64,000 nucleotides of DNA from Alkalimonas sp. (GCF_020831925.1 NZ_JAFIFQ010000002.1:103547-167546); one strand, 5' to 3'; positions 1 to 14,731 are shown, counted from the stretch's first letter. Notes: a model not told the origin generated them from the sequence alone. Made by a program: numbers and translations.

Positions 1-1148
1 TCACAGGCCATCTAACCATTCAGGATGTCTCAGTGCGAGGCCAGATGTCCCCTATTGATATCGAGCAAGGTGAACTGTCGATTGACTTTAAAAATGACAG
101 TGCTGTATTGCAGGGTTTTGTCCAGACCCCTCAGGGGCAAGTCAGGTTGCAGGGTGATAGCCAATGGGCTGATCTTGCAGCCTGGCAAGCGGGGCTGAAA
201 ATTCAGGGAGATGCGTTATCTGTTCAGATCCCTCTTGGCCGGATGCAGGTCCAGCCGGATCTGATGTTAACTGTAAACCCCGAACGCGCGCTGATCAGTG
301 GCACTATTGATATTCCGTGGGCGCGCATGGTGATTGACAGCCTACCTGATGCCGCAGTCAGCACCAGCCGCGATGAAGTACTTACCGATGAAAACTTTGT
401 GCCACTGACAGAAGCCAGTGATAGCCGACCTATAGCCATTCATACCGATATCAGGGTGCGCCTTGGCGACCAGGTCCGTTTTGCAGCCTTTGGCCTGCGC
501 AGCCACATAGCTGGCAGTTTGCAAGTTCGACAGGACAGTGAACAACCTCGCCTTTATGGTGAGTTAAATCTGGTAGATGGTACCTTCCGCTCTTATGGTC
601 AAGATTTATTGATCCGCCGAGGTCAATTGCTGTTTAATGGTCCGGCCGATCAACCGTTTTTAAATCTTGAGGCCATCCGCAACCCGGACAATATCGAAGA
701 TGATGTCATTGCCGGGATCCGTGTGAGCGGTCCAGCCGATGAGCCAACCTTCCAGATTTTCTCTGAACCGGCCATGGCTCAAGCTAACGCTACCTCCTAC
801 CTACTGCTTGGCCGAAATTTGGACAGTGAATCCGGTAGTGGGGCCAACCCGGTGACAACAAGCCTGATTGGCCTTGGCTTGGCATCCAGCTCAAAGCTGG
901 TTGGTAATATTGGTGAAGCCTTTGGCGTACAAGACTTAACACTGGATACGGCAGGAAGCGGCGATCAATCCCAGGTCACTGTCAGTGGCTATCTGACCCG
1001 CAATTTACAAGTAAAGTACGGTGTTGGCATTTTCGAGCCTTTCGGTGAGTTTACTTTACGTTATCGCTTGATGCGTAATCTCTACCTGGAAACCGTGACA
1101 GGGCTGGAACAATCGGTGGATGTGCTGTACCGCTTTGAATTTGATTGA
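1..1148 (+). CDS. tamB: Translocation and assembly module protein TamB, C-terminal part (5' end outside window)
   Basis: Open frame runs from the window edge; the C-terminal sequence (VDGTFRSYGQDLLIRRGQLLFNGPADQPFLNLEAIRNP...LQVKYGVGIFEPFGEFTLRYRLMRNLYLETVTG) is typical of the TamB/DUF490 domain. Confidence 0.9.
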   Translation, partial: TGHLTIQDVSVRGQMSPIDIEQGELSIDFKNDSAVLQGFVQTPQGQVRLQGDSQWADLAAWQAGLKIQGDALSVQIPLGRMQVQPDLMLTVNPERALISGTIDIPWARMVIDSLPDAAVSTSRDEVLTDENFVPLTEASDSRPIAIHTDIRVRLGDQVRFAAFGLRSHIAGSLQVRQDSEQPRLYGELNLVDGTFRSYGQDLLIRRGQLLFNGPADQPFLNLEAIRNPDNIEDDVIAGIRVSGPADEPTFQIFSEPAMAQANATSYLLLGRNLDSESGSGANPVTTSLIGLGLASSSKLVGNIGEAFGVQDLTLDTAGSGDQSQVTVSGYLTRNLQVKYGVGIFEPFGEFTLRYRLMRNLYLETVTGLEQSVDVLYRFEFD

Positions 1149-1154
1149 ATCCCC

Positions 1155-1922
1155 TTACCCGGCTCTTAGCAACAAATGAATGTATTTGCCCAAGGACGCA
1201 TAAGGCTCTTGCCGATTGTACTTAAGTTCCATCTCCAGTAGCTCTGAGAAATGGCTTTGTTGCATGGCCGGTTGGCGCAAATAGTCATGAAAACAACGCA
1301 CACCTGTCTTACTGAGCACCTGAAAACCTGCAATGTCACACCAACTGAGTACCTCAGCAGGTACCAGCGGATACTGTGGGCTGAGTGATACCGTTTTACG
1401 CTTACTTAAACCATCGGTCACGTAGTCAAAGTTGCCATAAATCATGTTACCAAAGCGCTTGGCATCCAGGTTGTAAAACATCAGCGACAGCAGTCCCCCT
1501 TGTCGTACTAACGCTTTTAACTGCCCAATAGCAGCTTTCGGCTCAGCCAGCCACTCCAGCATGGCATGGCACAACACAATAGAATACTTCTCACCCTGAT
1601 GACTTAATTGCTGCAAACTGCTTTGCTGACAATGGATCTGATGGCTAAGCCCAAGTGCTTCGGCTTGCTGGACAGCCAACTGCAACATGGCAGCCGATAT
1701 ATCCGTTAAAGATATAGAGTGACCGAGCTTGGCAAGTTCCAGTGCAAGCTGCCCCTGGCCGGCTCCTACGTCCAAAATGTGCTGCGGCTTTTGAAACTCG
1801 GGCAACTCAAGCAGATCACGCAACAACACCTGCTGGCGCAGCTGACCTTTTGTGGTCTGATAAATGTTGCGTTGGAATTTCTGCGCTATGCTGTCAAAAT
1901 TACGATCGTTTATTTTGCTCAT
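1155..1922 (-). CDS. cmoM: SAM-dependent methyltransferase, CmoM/SmtA-like (tRNA cmo5U methyltransferase)
   Basis: ILDVGAGQGQLALELAKLGHSISLTDIS SAM motif; N-terminus MSKINDRNFDSIAQKFQRNIYQTTKGQLR resembles CmoM. The ORF track extends to 2108 but the likely start is 1922. Confidence 0.82.
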   Translation of the reverse strand: MSKINDRNFDSIAQKFQRNIYQTTKGQLRQQVLLRDLLELPEFQKPQHILDVGAGQGQLALELAKLGHSISLTDISAAMLQLAVQQAEALGLSHQIHCQQSSLQQLSHQGEKYSIVLCHAMLEWLAEPKAAIGQLKALVRQGGLLSLMFYNLDAKRFGNMIYGNFDYVTDGLSKRKTVSLSPQYPLVPAEVLSWCDIAGFQVLSKTGVRCFHDYLRQPAMQQSHFSELLEMELKYNRQEPYASLGKYIHLLLRAG

Positions 1923-2691
1923 GGATGACCCAATGGATCCTCTACTTAAATCGTTATTGATGCCTTTGCCATTGTTGCTGCTCTGGTTGTTGCTCGCAGC
2001 TGCGCTTTGCATTGTCAAAAAGAAAGCAGGCCTATGGTTGTTGTTCCCTGCAATCGTAGCACTTTGGCTTGGCAGCAGCAGTGCAGTCACCGAGCGCTTA
2101 GCGGCCAAACTGGAGCTTCGCTACCCGACATATCAGTCTACCGCTGGTGTGGATAATATCATTGTCCTTGGCTGCTATCACAGTGATTATACGTATTTAC
2201 CCTTAAGTAGCCGACTGGCCGAGTGCTCATTAGCCAGACTAACTGAAGCCATCATTCTCTGGCATCAGCATCCTGAGGCCAGGTTGATTGTAAGTGGACA
2301 CTTAACCGGGTTATCAGGCAACCATACCCAGCTAGCAGCGGATTTCGCCATAGCTTTGGGCGTACATGAACACAAAATTCTCCGCCTTACTGAACCTACC
2401 AATACGCAGCAAGAAGCAGCTACAGCAGCGCCTTTGATCGTTGATCAACGCAATGTACTGGTTACTTCGGCTATCCACATGCCACGCGCCAAGCGTTGGT
2501 TTGACTACTACGGTGCAAATGTGACAGCTGCACCTGCTCATTACCAGGTAAGGCGTCCGGCAGCTGAGCACGGCATAGCCGGCTACCTACCCTCGCCACA
2601 GGGCATTCGCACACTCACGCTGGCACATTACGAATACCTGGGGCTTTGGCAACAGCGCTTGAAGCTGTGGTGGGATCCGGAAAACCCCTGA
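1921..2691 (+). CDS. elyC: YdcF/SanA/ElyC family (DUF218) membrane protein
   Basis: N-terminal TM segments followed by IIVLGCYHSDYTYLPLSSRLAECSLARLTEAIILW...LIVSGH...ILRLTEPTNTQQEA...VLVTSAIHMPRA, the DUF218 signature. Start chosen at 1921; the ORF track opens at 1864. Confidence 0.75.
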   Translation: MDDPMDPLLKSLLMPLPLLLLWLLLAAALCIVKKKAGLWLLFPAIVALWLGSSSAVTERLAAKLELRYPTYQSTAGVDNIIVLGCYHSDYTYLPLSSRLAECSLARLTEAIILWHQHPEARLIVSGHLTGLSGNHTQLAADFAIALGVHEHKILRLTEPTNTQQEAATAAPLIVDQRNVLVTSAIHMPRAKRWFDYYGANVTAAPAHYQVRRPAAEHGIAGYLPSPQGIRTLTLAHYEYLGLWQQRLKLWWDPENP

Positions 2692-2703
2692 CTGTTCAAA
2701 GCA

Positions 2704-3468
2704 CTAAGCTGGGTTCGGTATATCAATAAACTCTACGGCAATACCGGTTTCAGCAGCCAGCCATTCACCTAGCGCCTTGACGCCGTAGCGCTCAGTAGCA
2801 TGATGACCGGCCGCAATAAAATGAATGCCTTGCTCGCGAGAACTGTGGATGGTTTGCTCCGATACTTCGCCGGAAATAAAGAGATCGGCTCCAGCGTGCG
2901 CAGCGGCATCTATGTAGCCCTGACCACCACCAGTACACCAGGCTAACTGCTGCACCTCTTGCTGACCGGCACTATGACTTAGTACTGAACGACCTAATTT
3001 TTGCTCCAACAAAGCAGCCACCTGAGACAGCGTTTTTGCCTGTGGGTAAAGACCATGCATCACAACACCAGTTGGTTGAACCCCAACCAATGGCTGCACA
3101 TCCGTTAATTCAAGCAGCTGCCCCAGTTGTGCATTGTTACCAAGTTCCACGTGCACATCCAAAGGCAGGTGGTAAGCAAACAAGTTGATATCATGCTGCA
3201 GTAATGTTTGCAGGCGCTTCTTTTTCATGCCGGTGATGCTGGCTGCCTCACCTTTCCAAAAGTAGCCATGATGCACCAGAATGGCATCCGCTTTTGAGGC
3301 AATGGCAGCATCAATCAAGGCCTGAGAAGCGGTAACTCCCGTTACAACTTTAGCGATTTCAGCTTTGCCTTCAACCTGTAAACCATTCGGACAGTAGTCT
3401 GATACCAGCTCAGGGTTAAGTTTGTTGGTAAGCAGTGACAGCATAAGCTGACGATGAATGGTGGTCAT
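2704..3468 (-). CDS. Nif3-like dinuclear metal centre hexameric protein (YbgI family)
   Basis: DYCPNGLQVEGKAEIAKVVTGVTAS...DAILVHHGYFWKGE...NLFAYHLPLDVH...CTGGGQGYIDAA...FISGEVSEQTIHSSREQGIHFIAAGHHATERYGVKALGEWL: conserved Nif3 motifs. Confidence 0.92.
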   Translation of the reverse strand: MTTIHRQLMLSLLTNKLNPELVSDYCPNGLQVEGKAEIAKVVTGVTASQALIDAAIASKADAILVHHGYFWKGEAASITGMKKKRLQTLLQHDINLFAYHLPLDVHVELGNNAQLGQLLELTDVQPLVGVQPTGVVMHGLYPQAKTLSQVAALLEQKLGRSVLSHSAGQQEVQQLAWCTGGGQGYIDAAAHAGADLFISGEVSEQTIHSSREQGIHFIAAGHHATERYGVKALGEWLAAETGIAVEFIDIPNPA

Positions 3469-3531
3469 AGTTTTCTCCTACTCTGCAAGAGTCATTCTAA
3501 CAGCCAGACAGATCTCAACATAGACACAAAT

Positions 3532-3560
3532 TTGTCAGAAAGCAGTGAATGTTGTATAAC
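3532..3560 (+). promoter_or_regulatory. Sigma70-like promoter upstream of the 3599 gene
   Basis: TTGTCA - 17 nt - TATAAC, 39 nt upstream of the start codon at 3599. Confidence 0.6.
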
Positions 3561-3598
3561 TAATCAGCACCCGATTCTAACTACAACAGGAACAATCA

Positions 3599-3970
3599 AT
3601 GAGCAAACTGGACAAAGACCAAGTCATCGCTGAGTTCACTGCTGCATACAAAGCTGCTTTTGGTAAAGAGCCGCAGCTGGAGCAAAAACCTGGCTGGTTT
3701 AGCGTGGATGGCGGTAAAAATATTCGCTTAGCAGAGCTATCTGAGTTAGCTCAAAGTTATGGCGCCTCAAAAGCACCAACCAAACCTGCAAAAGCGGCCG
3801 CTAAGCCAGCAGAGAAATCAGCTGCAAAGCCAACAGCAAAACCGGCTGCAAAGAAAAAAGTAGCGGCCACTAAAGTTGGCAAGTCACGCCCATTAGCGCA
3901 GCAAGCCGCTGCTGCCAGCTGGGCTGAGCAAATCGGCGATGGGAAACGCATGCCACGTGGTGCACGCTAA
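3599..3970 (+). CDS. Small basic protein with Ala/Lys/Pro-rich (histone-H1-like) C-terminal tail; SyrB-regulator-like
   Basis: Good SD (caggaacaatcaATG) and promoter; conserved-looking N-terminal ~55 aa, then KAPTKPAKAAAKPAEKSAAKPTAKPAAKKK tail. Confidence 0.8.
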   Translation: MSKLDKDQVIAEFTAAYKAAFGKEPQLEQKPGWFSVDGGKNIRLAELSELAQSYGASKAPTKPAKAAAKPAEKSAAKPTAKPAAKKKVAATKVGKSRPLAQQAAAASWAEQIGDGKRMPRGAR

Positions 3971-3992
3971 TTTACACAGCACCCTTTTTAAC

Positions 3993-4026
3993 AAAGAAGC
4001 TTGCCGTTATAACGGCAAGCTTCTTT
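3993..4026. terminator. Bidirectional terminator between convergent genes
   Basis: Perfect 17+17 nt palindrome aaagaagcttgccgtta/taacggcaagcttcttt. Confidence 0.88.
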
Positions 4027-4042
4027 ACTGATCTCAGTGCGT

Positions 4043-5656
4043 TTAATACTGATAGCTGAAGGTTAAACCAGAGAATGCCGTATAACCGCGGATCCCCACA
4101 TGCCAGGTCCCTGCTTGCGGATTATTAAAGGTACAAACTTCTTCATTACCATTCCGATATGGCCGGCAATCCCATACTTGCTCAGTCGGCGCATTACCAT
4201 AACGTATGTACAAGTCGGCATCTCCCGTGCCACCAGTAATCCGGAAAGTAAGCTGACTGACGCCAGAAGGGATGTTATAGCTGCCACGTAACCACTGTCC
4301 GGTAGAGCCTGATAAATTATGGAAAGTTTGGCCGCCACCTGGGTTACCTCCACCACCACTGCCGTCACAACCATTGTTAGTGATCCAGTCATGCGCGGCT
4401 TTAGCGCGTACAATACCCCAGCCATAAGAAGTGTTTCGGCCTGACGTTCCTCGACGCTCTGCGGTCAGATTGAGTACGTTTCGAATCTGGGTATTGGTGC
4501 ATTGCGGATGATTGCTCCACACCAGGGCGGCAACACCTGCTACATGAGGCGAGGCCATCGAGGTACCACTGATACTGCGATAGCCACTGTTTATCCAGGT
4601 AGAGGCTACATTCACACCAGGGCCAGAAATTTCGACCTGAGAATTTCGCTGTGAAAAGCTGGCCAGGTTTTTATTGGAATCAACCGCAGCAACCGATACC
4701 ACAGCATCGTACGACGCTGGATAAGAAAAGCTGGTATTACCAGCATTCCCTGCTGCAGCAACCAACAACATACCGCTGTTATTGAAACTATTCATCGCAT
4801 TGCGCTCGGTGGTATTGGAGCTGCCACCACCCAAACTCATGTTGACCACCTTGGCACCTGCGTTCTGACACGACTGTATCGCCTGGATCAGGTTTGAAGC
4901 ATTGGTCCAGTTTCCTGAATTATTGAATATTTTTACGTTGTGCAACCCCACCAATCCGGATGGCAAAACCCCCACCACACCGATGTTGTTGTTCAAAGCG
5001 ACAATGGTTCCGGCAACATGAGTGCCGTGTCCATTACCGTCTGTAGACCAAGCGCCATGACCAGAGAAAGTTGAACCTGTTACCCCGGCAGATGGCAAGT
5101 CCGGATGCCCAAGCTGATACCCAGTATCAATTACACAGACCTTCATATTGGTCGCGTTGGCATCACTCACCTGATTGGCTTGAACCATTGTGATGCCGTA
5201 AGGCGTGGTCTGAGCCATGGGTGTGATGACATCAGCAATATAACGCTTGTGGTCCAGTTCGATGTATTCAACCGCTGGATGTTTTGCAAGCTCATAGTAT
5301 TGTTGACGACTTAATTCAGCCACACTGGCCTGCACGATGTCCAGGTGCATAATGGCGTTTACCCGATACTGCGCCAATACATATTCTGCCGCATGAACTG
5401 AAAACGCTTCTGCATCGGATAGACGCTCAAAATCCGCAGCAGGCTTAATACCAGCGGCTGCTAATAACTCCGGTGCTTGAAACTTGATGATGTAACGCTC
5501 AGACTGTCGGTTATCAGGTCTCAGTGTATGAGAAGCTCCCTGACTAGCAGAACTAAGACCAATGCGATCATCTGCGATTACGGTACCAGCGATACTGGAT
5601 AAGGTGAAGGTACTGGCAATAGCCAGTGCTAACTTGGTTGCTTTTGTGTTGTTCAT
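4043..5656 (-). CDS. Secreted S8 (subtilisin-like) serine protease with I9 prodomain and C-terminal PPC domain
   Basis: Signal peptide; catalytic motifs VCVIDTGYQLGHPDL, GNGHGTHVAGTI and SGTSMASPHVAG; Gly-rich linker; C-terminal PPC domain (GDADLYIRYG...GTWHVGIRGY). Confidence 0.95.
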   Translation of the reverse strand: MNNTKATKLALAIASTFTLSSIAGTVIADDRIGLSSASQGASHTLRPDNRQSERYIIKFQAPELLAAAGIKPAADFERLSDAEAFSVHAAEYVLAQYRVNAIMHLDIVQASVAELSRQQYYELAKHPAVEYIELDHKRYIADVITPMAQTTPYGITMVQANQVSDANATNMKVCVIDTGYQLGHPDLPSAGVTGSTFSGHGAWSTDGNGHGTHVAGTIVALNNNIGVVGVLPSGLVGLHNVKIFNNSGNWTNASNLIQAIQSCQNAGAKVVNMSLGGGSSNTTERNAMNSFNNSGMLLVAAAGNAGNTSFSYPASYDAVVSVAAVDSNKNLASFSQRNSQVEISGPGVNVASTWINSGYRSISGTSMASPHVAGVAALVWSNHPQCTNTQIRNVLNLTAERRGTSGRNTSYGWGIVRAKAAHDWITNNGCDGSGGGGNPGGGQTFHNLSGSTGQWLRGSYNIPSGVSQLTFRITGGTGDADLYIRYGNAPTEQVWDCRPYRNGNEEVCTFNNPQAGTWHVGIRGYTAFSGLTFSYQY

Positions 5657-5808
5657 TTTTTTTGTTCCAATGTTATTCTAATGACACCTCCATGTTTTAT
5701 TGTCCTTTCACAAAGAGTGTAACGCGGACAACTGCACAAAAAAAACACACAAAAACCCATAAATTCATGATAAAATTATTACATCGTACCTGATACCGTG
5801 CTTATTTG

Positions 5809-10226
<4,418 letters not shown>

Positions 10227-10232
10227 GTACTG

Positions 10233-10946
10233 GTGCCCATCTTTCTGCCCGAACTCAGTCAAGAGCTCAGTTTTCCAGCGTTGAGCCAAGCTCTTACTGA
10301 ACCTGATGGCTTGCTGGCAATGGGCGGGGACTTGTCCCCTGCCCGTATACTGGCTGCCTATCAAAAAGGGGTTTTCCCGTGGTTTTGCCAGGGTGATCCC
10401 ATTCTATGGTGGAGCCCTTCAGTACGAGCCCTATTTGAACCAGGACAACTGCAGTTCAACCGCTCTTTGCGTAAGCAGCAACGGAGGATGGGTTATCAAT
10501 TCAGCGTAAATAAAGCCTTTCGCCAGGTAGTTGCCGGCTGCGCTGCTCCCAGATCCAAGCAAAGTGATACCTGGATTGTACCTCAGATGCAGCAAGCTTA
10601 TTACCAACTGCATCTGCAGGGGCATGCGCATAGCATCGAAGTCTGGCAAGATGAGCAACTGGTTGGTGGCCTCTATGGGCTTTGTATCGGCCAGCTGTTC
10701 TGTGGCGAGTCGATGTTTAATCGTCAGCCAGGCACCGCCCGGCTAGCCTTAATCGCTTTGCAGCAACAACTGCATAGGTATGGGGCTGGTTGGATCGATT
10801 GCCAGTTACCAAACGACTACCTGCAGCAACTAGGCGTACAAACAATGGCGAGACCCGACTACATACAACTGTTGCAGCAATTGGCTACTCAACCAATGGA
10901 TAGCACCTGCTGGCGAGATCAGATGTTACAGGTTTCAGATGACTGA
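10233..10946 (+). CDS. aat: Leucyl/phenylalanyl-tRNA--protein transferase
   Basis: FPALSQALTEPDGLLAMGGDLSPARILAAYQKGVFPWFCQGDPILWWSPSVRALF signature. Confidence 0.97.
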   Translation: MPIFLPELSQELSFPALSQALTEPDGLLAMGGDLSPARILAAYQKGVFPWFCQGDPILWWSPSVRALFEPGQLQFNRSLRKQQRRMGYQFSVNKAFRQVVAGCAAPRSKQSDTWIVPQMQQAYYQLHLQGHAHSIEVWQDEQLVGGLYGLCIGQLFCGESMFNRQPGTARLALIALQQQLHRYGAGWIDCQLPNDYLQQLGVQTMARPDYIQLLQQLATQPMDSTCWRDQMLQVSDD

Positions 10947-11640
10947 GCTGACGTTCGGTCTGACAGCTCCGGCGCCATGCAGTTACCTGCCAGCTCAACA
11001 GGAGCAGGTGATATTTTTATTGCCCTCATACCCAATCGACGCCAAGCTTTATCAACAATTGTTGCAACATAATTTTCGCCGTTCAGGCAATGATGTGTAT
11101 CGCCCCCACTGCGCCGCATGCCAAGAGTGTCAGTCGGTTCGGCTGGATGTCAGTGCATTTCGAGCAAACCGACGTCAGCAGCGAATTTTACGAAAGGCCA
11201 AGCGCGAGCAACTGCAGCTTCGATTTGGTAAACCTACAGCGAAAAGCTATTACCCACTCTATCAACACTATATCGAGGCTCGCCATCCCGATGGTGCTAT
11301 GTATCCACCAAGCCAGCAGCAACTGGACTCGTTACTCGAGTGCAATTGGGCGAATGTCGAGGTGCTGGAAATTTTTCATCAGCAGACCTTGATTGCCGTC
11401 AGCGTCGTGGATGTGCTGGACAAGGTGTTGTCTGCGGTCTATACCTTCTATCATCCAGCTTATCAGCGCTATTCTCCTGGTATATTAGCAATCCTGTTGC
11501 TTATTGAGCAGGCCCAGCTGCAGCAGAAAGACTATCTGCACCTGGGCTATTATGTGGCAGACTGTGCTAAAATGGCGTACAAGGCAGAGTTTCTGCCACA
11601 ACAGCGCTTTTCAGCAGAAAAATGGCGGTCAATTGGTTAA
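10939..11640 (+). CDS. bpt: Bacterial N-end-rule aminoacyltransferase (Bpt/Ate family; arginyl/leucyl-tRNA-protein transferase)
   Basis: PCSYLPAQQEQVIFLLP...NFRRSGNDVYRPHCAACQECQSVRLDVSAFRANRRQQRI; overlaps aat by 8 nt. Confidence 0.94.
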   Translation: MTELTFGLTAPAPCSYLPAQQEQVIFLLPSYPIDAKLYQQLLQHNFRRSGNDVYRPHCAACQECQSVRLDVSAFRANRRQQRILRKAKREQLQLRFGKPTAKSYYPLYQHYIEARHPDGAMYPPSQQQLDSLLECNWANVEVLEIFHQQTLIAVSVVDVLDKVLSAVYTFYHPAYQRYSPGILAILLLIEQAQLQQKDYLHLGYYVADCAKMAYKAEFLPQQRFSAEKWRSIG

Positions 11641-11728
11641 AAAAGCCGGTCTTGCTTTACAAGGCTGGCGTATTTCGGCACAATCTGCGCTGTTTTAATT
11701 TTCACACTATCAGAGGCGAGTACGCTGA

Positions 11729-11947
<219 letters not shown>

Positions 11948-11973
11948 GCCCGGTTTCCCGGCCTATGGCCAGA

Positions 11974-12007
11974 ACGCAAAAAACCCGCTGTAGCGGGTTT
12001 TTTGCGT
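11974..12007. terminator. Bidirectional terminator between infA and clpA
   Basis: acgcaaaaaacccgct-gt-agcgggttttttgcgt, 16-bp perfect stem with A/T tracts on both sides. Confidence 0.93.
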
Positions 12008-12018
12008 GGCAGCAACCA

Positions 12019-14277
12019 CTAGGCTGGTTCAGGCTCCTCCTGGAACACAAAGCTCAATTTATTATCCACCAGCTCGACCCGAACATCACCACCTTGCAGC
12101 AAGCGTCCAAATAGGATCTCGTTGGCCAGTGGCTTTTTCAACTGTTCCTGGATTAAACGGGCCATTGGTCGTGCTCCCATGGCGCGATCGTAGCCTTGCT
12201 CTGCCAACCAGGCTCTGGCTTCAGCAGACAACTCCAGCGAAACTTGTTTCTTATCCAACTGGGCCTGCAACTCGCAAATAAACTTGTCGACTACTTGCAA
12301 GATAATAGTGCTGTTCAGATGCTCGAACCAGATAATGCTATCCAGCCGGTTGCGGAACTCAGGCGTGAAGGTACGATTGATCTCTGCCATCGCATCATGG
12401 CTGTGGTCCTGCTGCTGAAAACCGATGGATTTTCGCACCGTTTCCTGTACCCCAGCATTGGTGGTCATCACCAGCACAATATTACGAAAATCAATTTTAC
12501 GGCCATTGTTGTCGGTCAAAGTACCGTGATCCATTACCTGCAGCAGAATGTTATAGATGTCACTGTGTGCCTTTTCAATCTCATCCAATAACACCACGGC
12601 ATAAGGATGTTTCGAAACCGCATCAGTCAGCAAACCGCCCTGCTCAAAACCAACATAGCCAGGAGGCGCCCCAATCAAGCGACTGATCGCGTGGCGCTCA
12701 ACGTATTCGGACATATCAAAACGCAACAGCTCCACTCCCATCACCCGGGCCAGTTGCTTGGTCACTTCCGTCTTGCCTACCCCGGTTGGGCCAGCAAACA
12801 GGAAGCTACCGATTGGCTTTTCTTCGCTACCAAGGCCGGAACGCGACAAGCGGATCGCCGCCGTCAGCGCATCGATAGCACCGTCTTGGCCAAACACCAC
12901 CAGTTTCAAGTTGCGATCCAGATTACTTAACACATCGCGATCGGAGGCTGATACAGATTTCTCAGGGATGCGGGCCATTTTCGCAATCACATGCTCAATA
13001 TCCGGCACATTAATCACTTTTTTACGGCGTGACTCCGGCAACAGCCGCTGACTAGCGCCTGCTTCATCAATCACATCGATAGCTTTATCCGGCAAGTGCC
13101 GTTCATTGATGTATTTTGCGGATAACTCAGCCGCCGCCCGCAGCGCTTTTTGCGTATAGCGCACACTATGATGTTTTTCGTAACGTTCTTTTAAGCCTTG
13201 TAAGATACGGGTGGTGTCTTCCACGCTAGGTTCAGTCACATCAATTTTTTGAAAGCGACGCACCAGTGCGGTGTCTTTTTCAAAGATGTTTTTAAACTCC
13301 TGGTAGGTGGTAGAGCCGATGCAACGCAATCGTCCACTCGACAGCAACGGTTTGATCAAGTTTGAGGCATCCATCACACCACCTGAGGCAGCACCAGCGC
13401 CAATTACTGTATGGATTTCATCAATAAAAAGAATCGCACCTTCTTCTTTTTCCAGCTCTTTCAGTAAAGACTTTAAGCGCTTTTCAAAGTCGCCTCGGTA
13501 TTTGGTGCCTGCCAGCAAAGCCCCCATATCCAATGAGTAAATGGTGGCATTCTCAATCACCGCGGGCACTTGTTGATTAACGATCCGAAACGCCAGCCCC
13601 TCGGCAATGGCTGTTTTCCCTACACCGGCCTCGCCAACCAACAACGGGTTGTTTTTCTTACGACGACACAACACCTGGATGGCACGCTCCAGCTCCGCGT
13701 CTCGGCCAATCAAAGGATCAATCTGCCCTTGCTTGGCCAATGCATTTAAATTGGCGGTAAAGTTATCCAGAGAGCGCGCTTCCTCTGAAGGCGCTTCGGA
13801 TAAATCATCCTGTGCCCGCTCTTCATGCTGTTCCAGTTTTTCGGTTTTGATCACACCGTGAGAAATGTAATTGACTACATCCAGGCGGCTGATATCGACC
13901 TTTTTTAGTAAGTAAACGGCTTGTGATTCCTGCTCACTAAAAATGGCAACCAGCACATTGGCACCCGTCACTTCGGTTTTACCTGAGGACTGCACATGAA
14001 AAACTGCACGCTGCAACACGCGTTGAAAGCCAAGGGTCGGCTGAGTATCCCGTTCTGCATCGCCATCGGGCAATAGAGGCGTGGTAGAATCAATAAAGGT
14101 AGCCAATTCAAGACGAAGCTTTTCAATATTGGCACCACAGGATTTCAGCGCATCACCAGCGGCTGGATTGTCCAATAGGGCAAGCAGCAAGTGCTCAACA
14201 GTCATGTACTCATGACGACGCTCTCTGGCAAAACGAAACGCCAGATTCAGTGTCAACTCGAGATCTTTATTCAACAT
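12019..14277 (-). CDS. clpA: ATP-dependent Clp protease ATP-binding subunit ClpA
   Basis: Clp_N domain; two Walker A motifs (GEAGVGKTAIAEG, GPTGVGKTEVTKQ); characteristic ClpA sequence throughout. Confidence 0.98.
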   Translation of the reverse strand: MLNKDLELTLNLAFRFARERRHEYMTVEHLLLALLDNPAAGDALKSCGANIEKLRLELATFIDSTTPLLPDGDAERDTQPTLGFQRVLQRAVFHVQSSGKTEVTGANVLVAIFSEQESQAVYLLKKVDISRLDVVNYISHGVIKTEKLEQHEERAQDDLSEAPSEEARSLDNFTANLNALAKQGQIDPLIGRDAELERAIQVLCRRKKNNPLLVGEAGVGKTAIAEGLAFRIVNQQVPAVIENATIYSLDMGALLAGTKYRGDFEKRLKSLLKELEKEEGAILFIDEIHTVIGAGAASGGVMDASNLIKPLLSSGRLRCIGSTTYQEFKNIFEKDTALVRRFQKIDVTEPSVEDTTRILQGLKERYEKHHSVRYTQKALRAAAELSAKYINERHLPDKAIDVIDEAGASQRLLPESRRKKVINVPDIEHVIAKMARIPEKSVSASDRDVLSNLDRNLKLVVFGQDGAIDALTAAIRLSRSGLGSEEKPIGSFLFAGPTGVGKTEVTKQLARVMGVELLRFDMSEYVERHAISRLIGAPPGYVGFEQGGLLTDAVSKHPYAVVLLDEIEKAHSDIYNILLQVMDHGTLTDNNGRKIDFRNIVLVMTTNAGVQETVRKSIGFQQQDHSHDAMAEINRTFTPEFRNRLDSIIWFEHLNSTIILQVVDKFICELQAQLDKKQVSLELSAEARAWLAEQGYDRAMGARPMARLIQEQLKKPLANEILFGRLLQGGDVRVELVDNKLSFVFQEEPEPA

Positions 14278-14329
14278 AGATGGACTCCTGACTGCATCTT
14301 AGTTTTGGTGCTGGTGCTTATACCTTAAG

Positions 14330-14650
14330 TTAAGCTCGTTCCATCGAACAAAGCAATGGATGTTCGTGGGATTTTGCATATTCTGTTACCTGCAGTACCT
14401 TGGTCTCAGCAATTTCAGCGGTAAAGACCCCACAGGTAGCGCTGCCTTTGTGGTGAACCTGCAACATGACTTCACTTGCTTGCTCATACTGCATATTAAA
14501 AAAACGGGTAAGCACATCAATGACAAAGTCCATCGGTGTGTAATCATCATTATGTAGAATAACCCGATACATGGATGGAGGCTCAACCTTCTGCCGGGTC
14601 AGCTCCTGCAACCCCTCTTGTTGACTCGCTAATTCTTTAAACCAACTCAT
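14330..14650 (-). CDS. clpS: ATP-dependent Clp protease adaptor ClpS
   Basis: [28 protein letters not shown]...[25 protein letters not shown]. Confidence 0.98.
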   Translation of the reverse strand: MSWFKELASQQEGLQELTRQKVEPPSMYRVILHNDDYTPMDFVIDVLTRFFNMQYEQASEVMLQVHHKGSATCGVFTAEIAETKVLQVTEYAKSHEHPLLCSMERA

Positions 14651-14731
14651 ACGCTTTCGCTACGCCTTATCGATCATAAAACAGACCAGATTAATTAATC
14701 GTAAAAAACCAGAGATTTAATTGCAAAAAAC

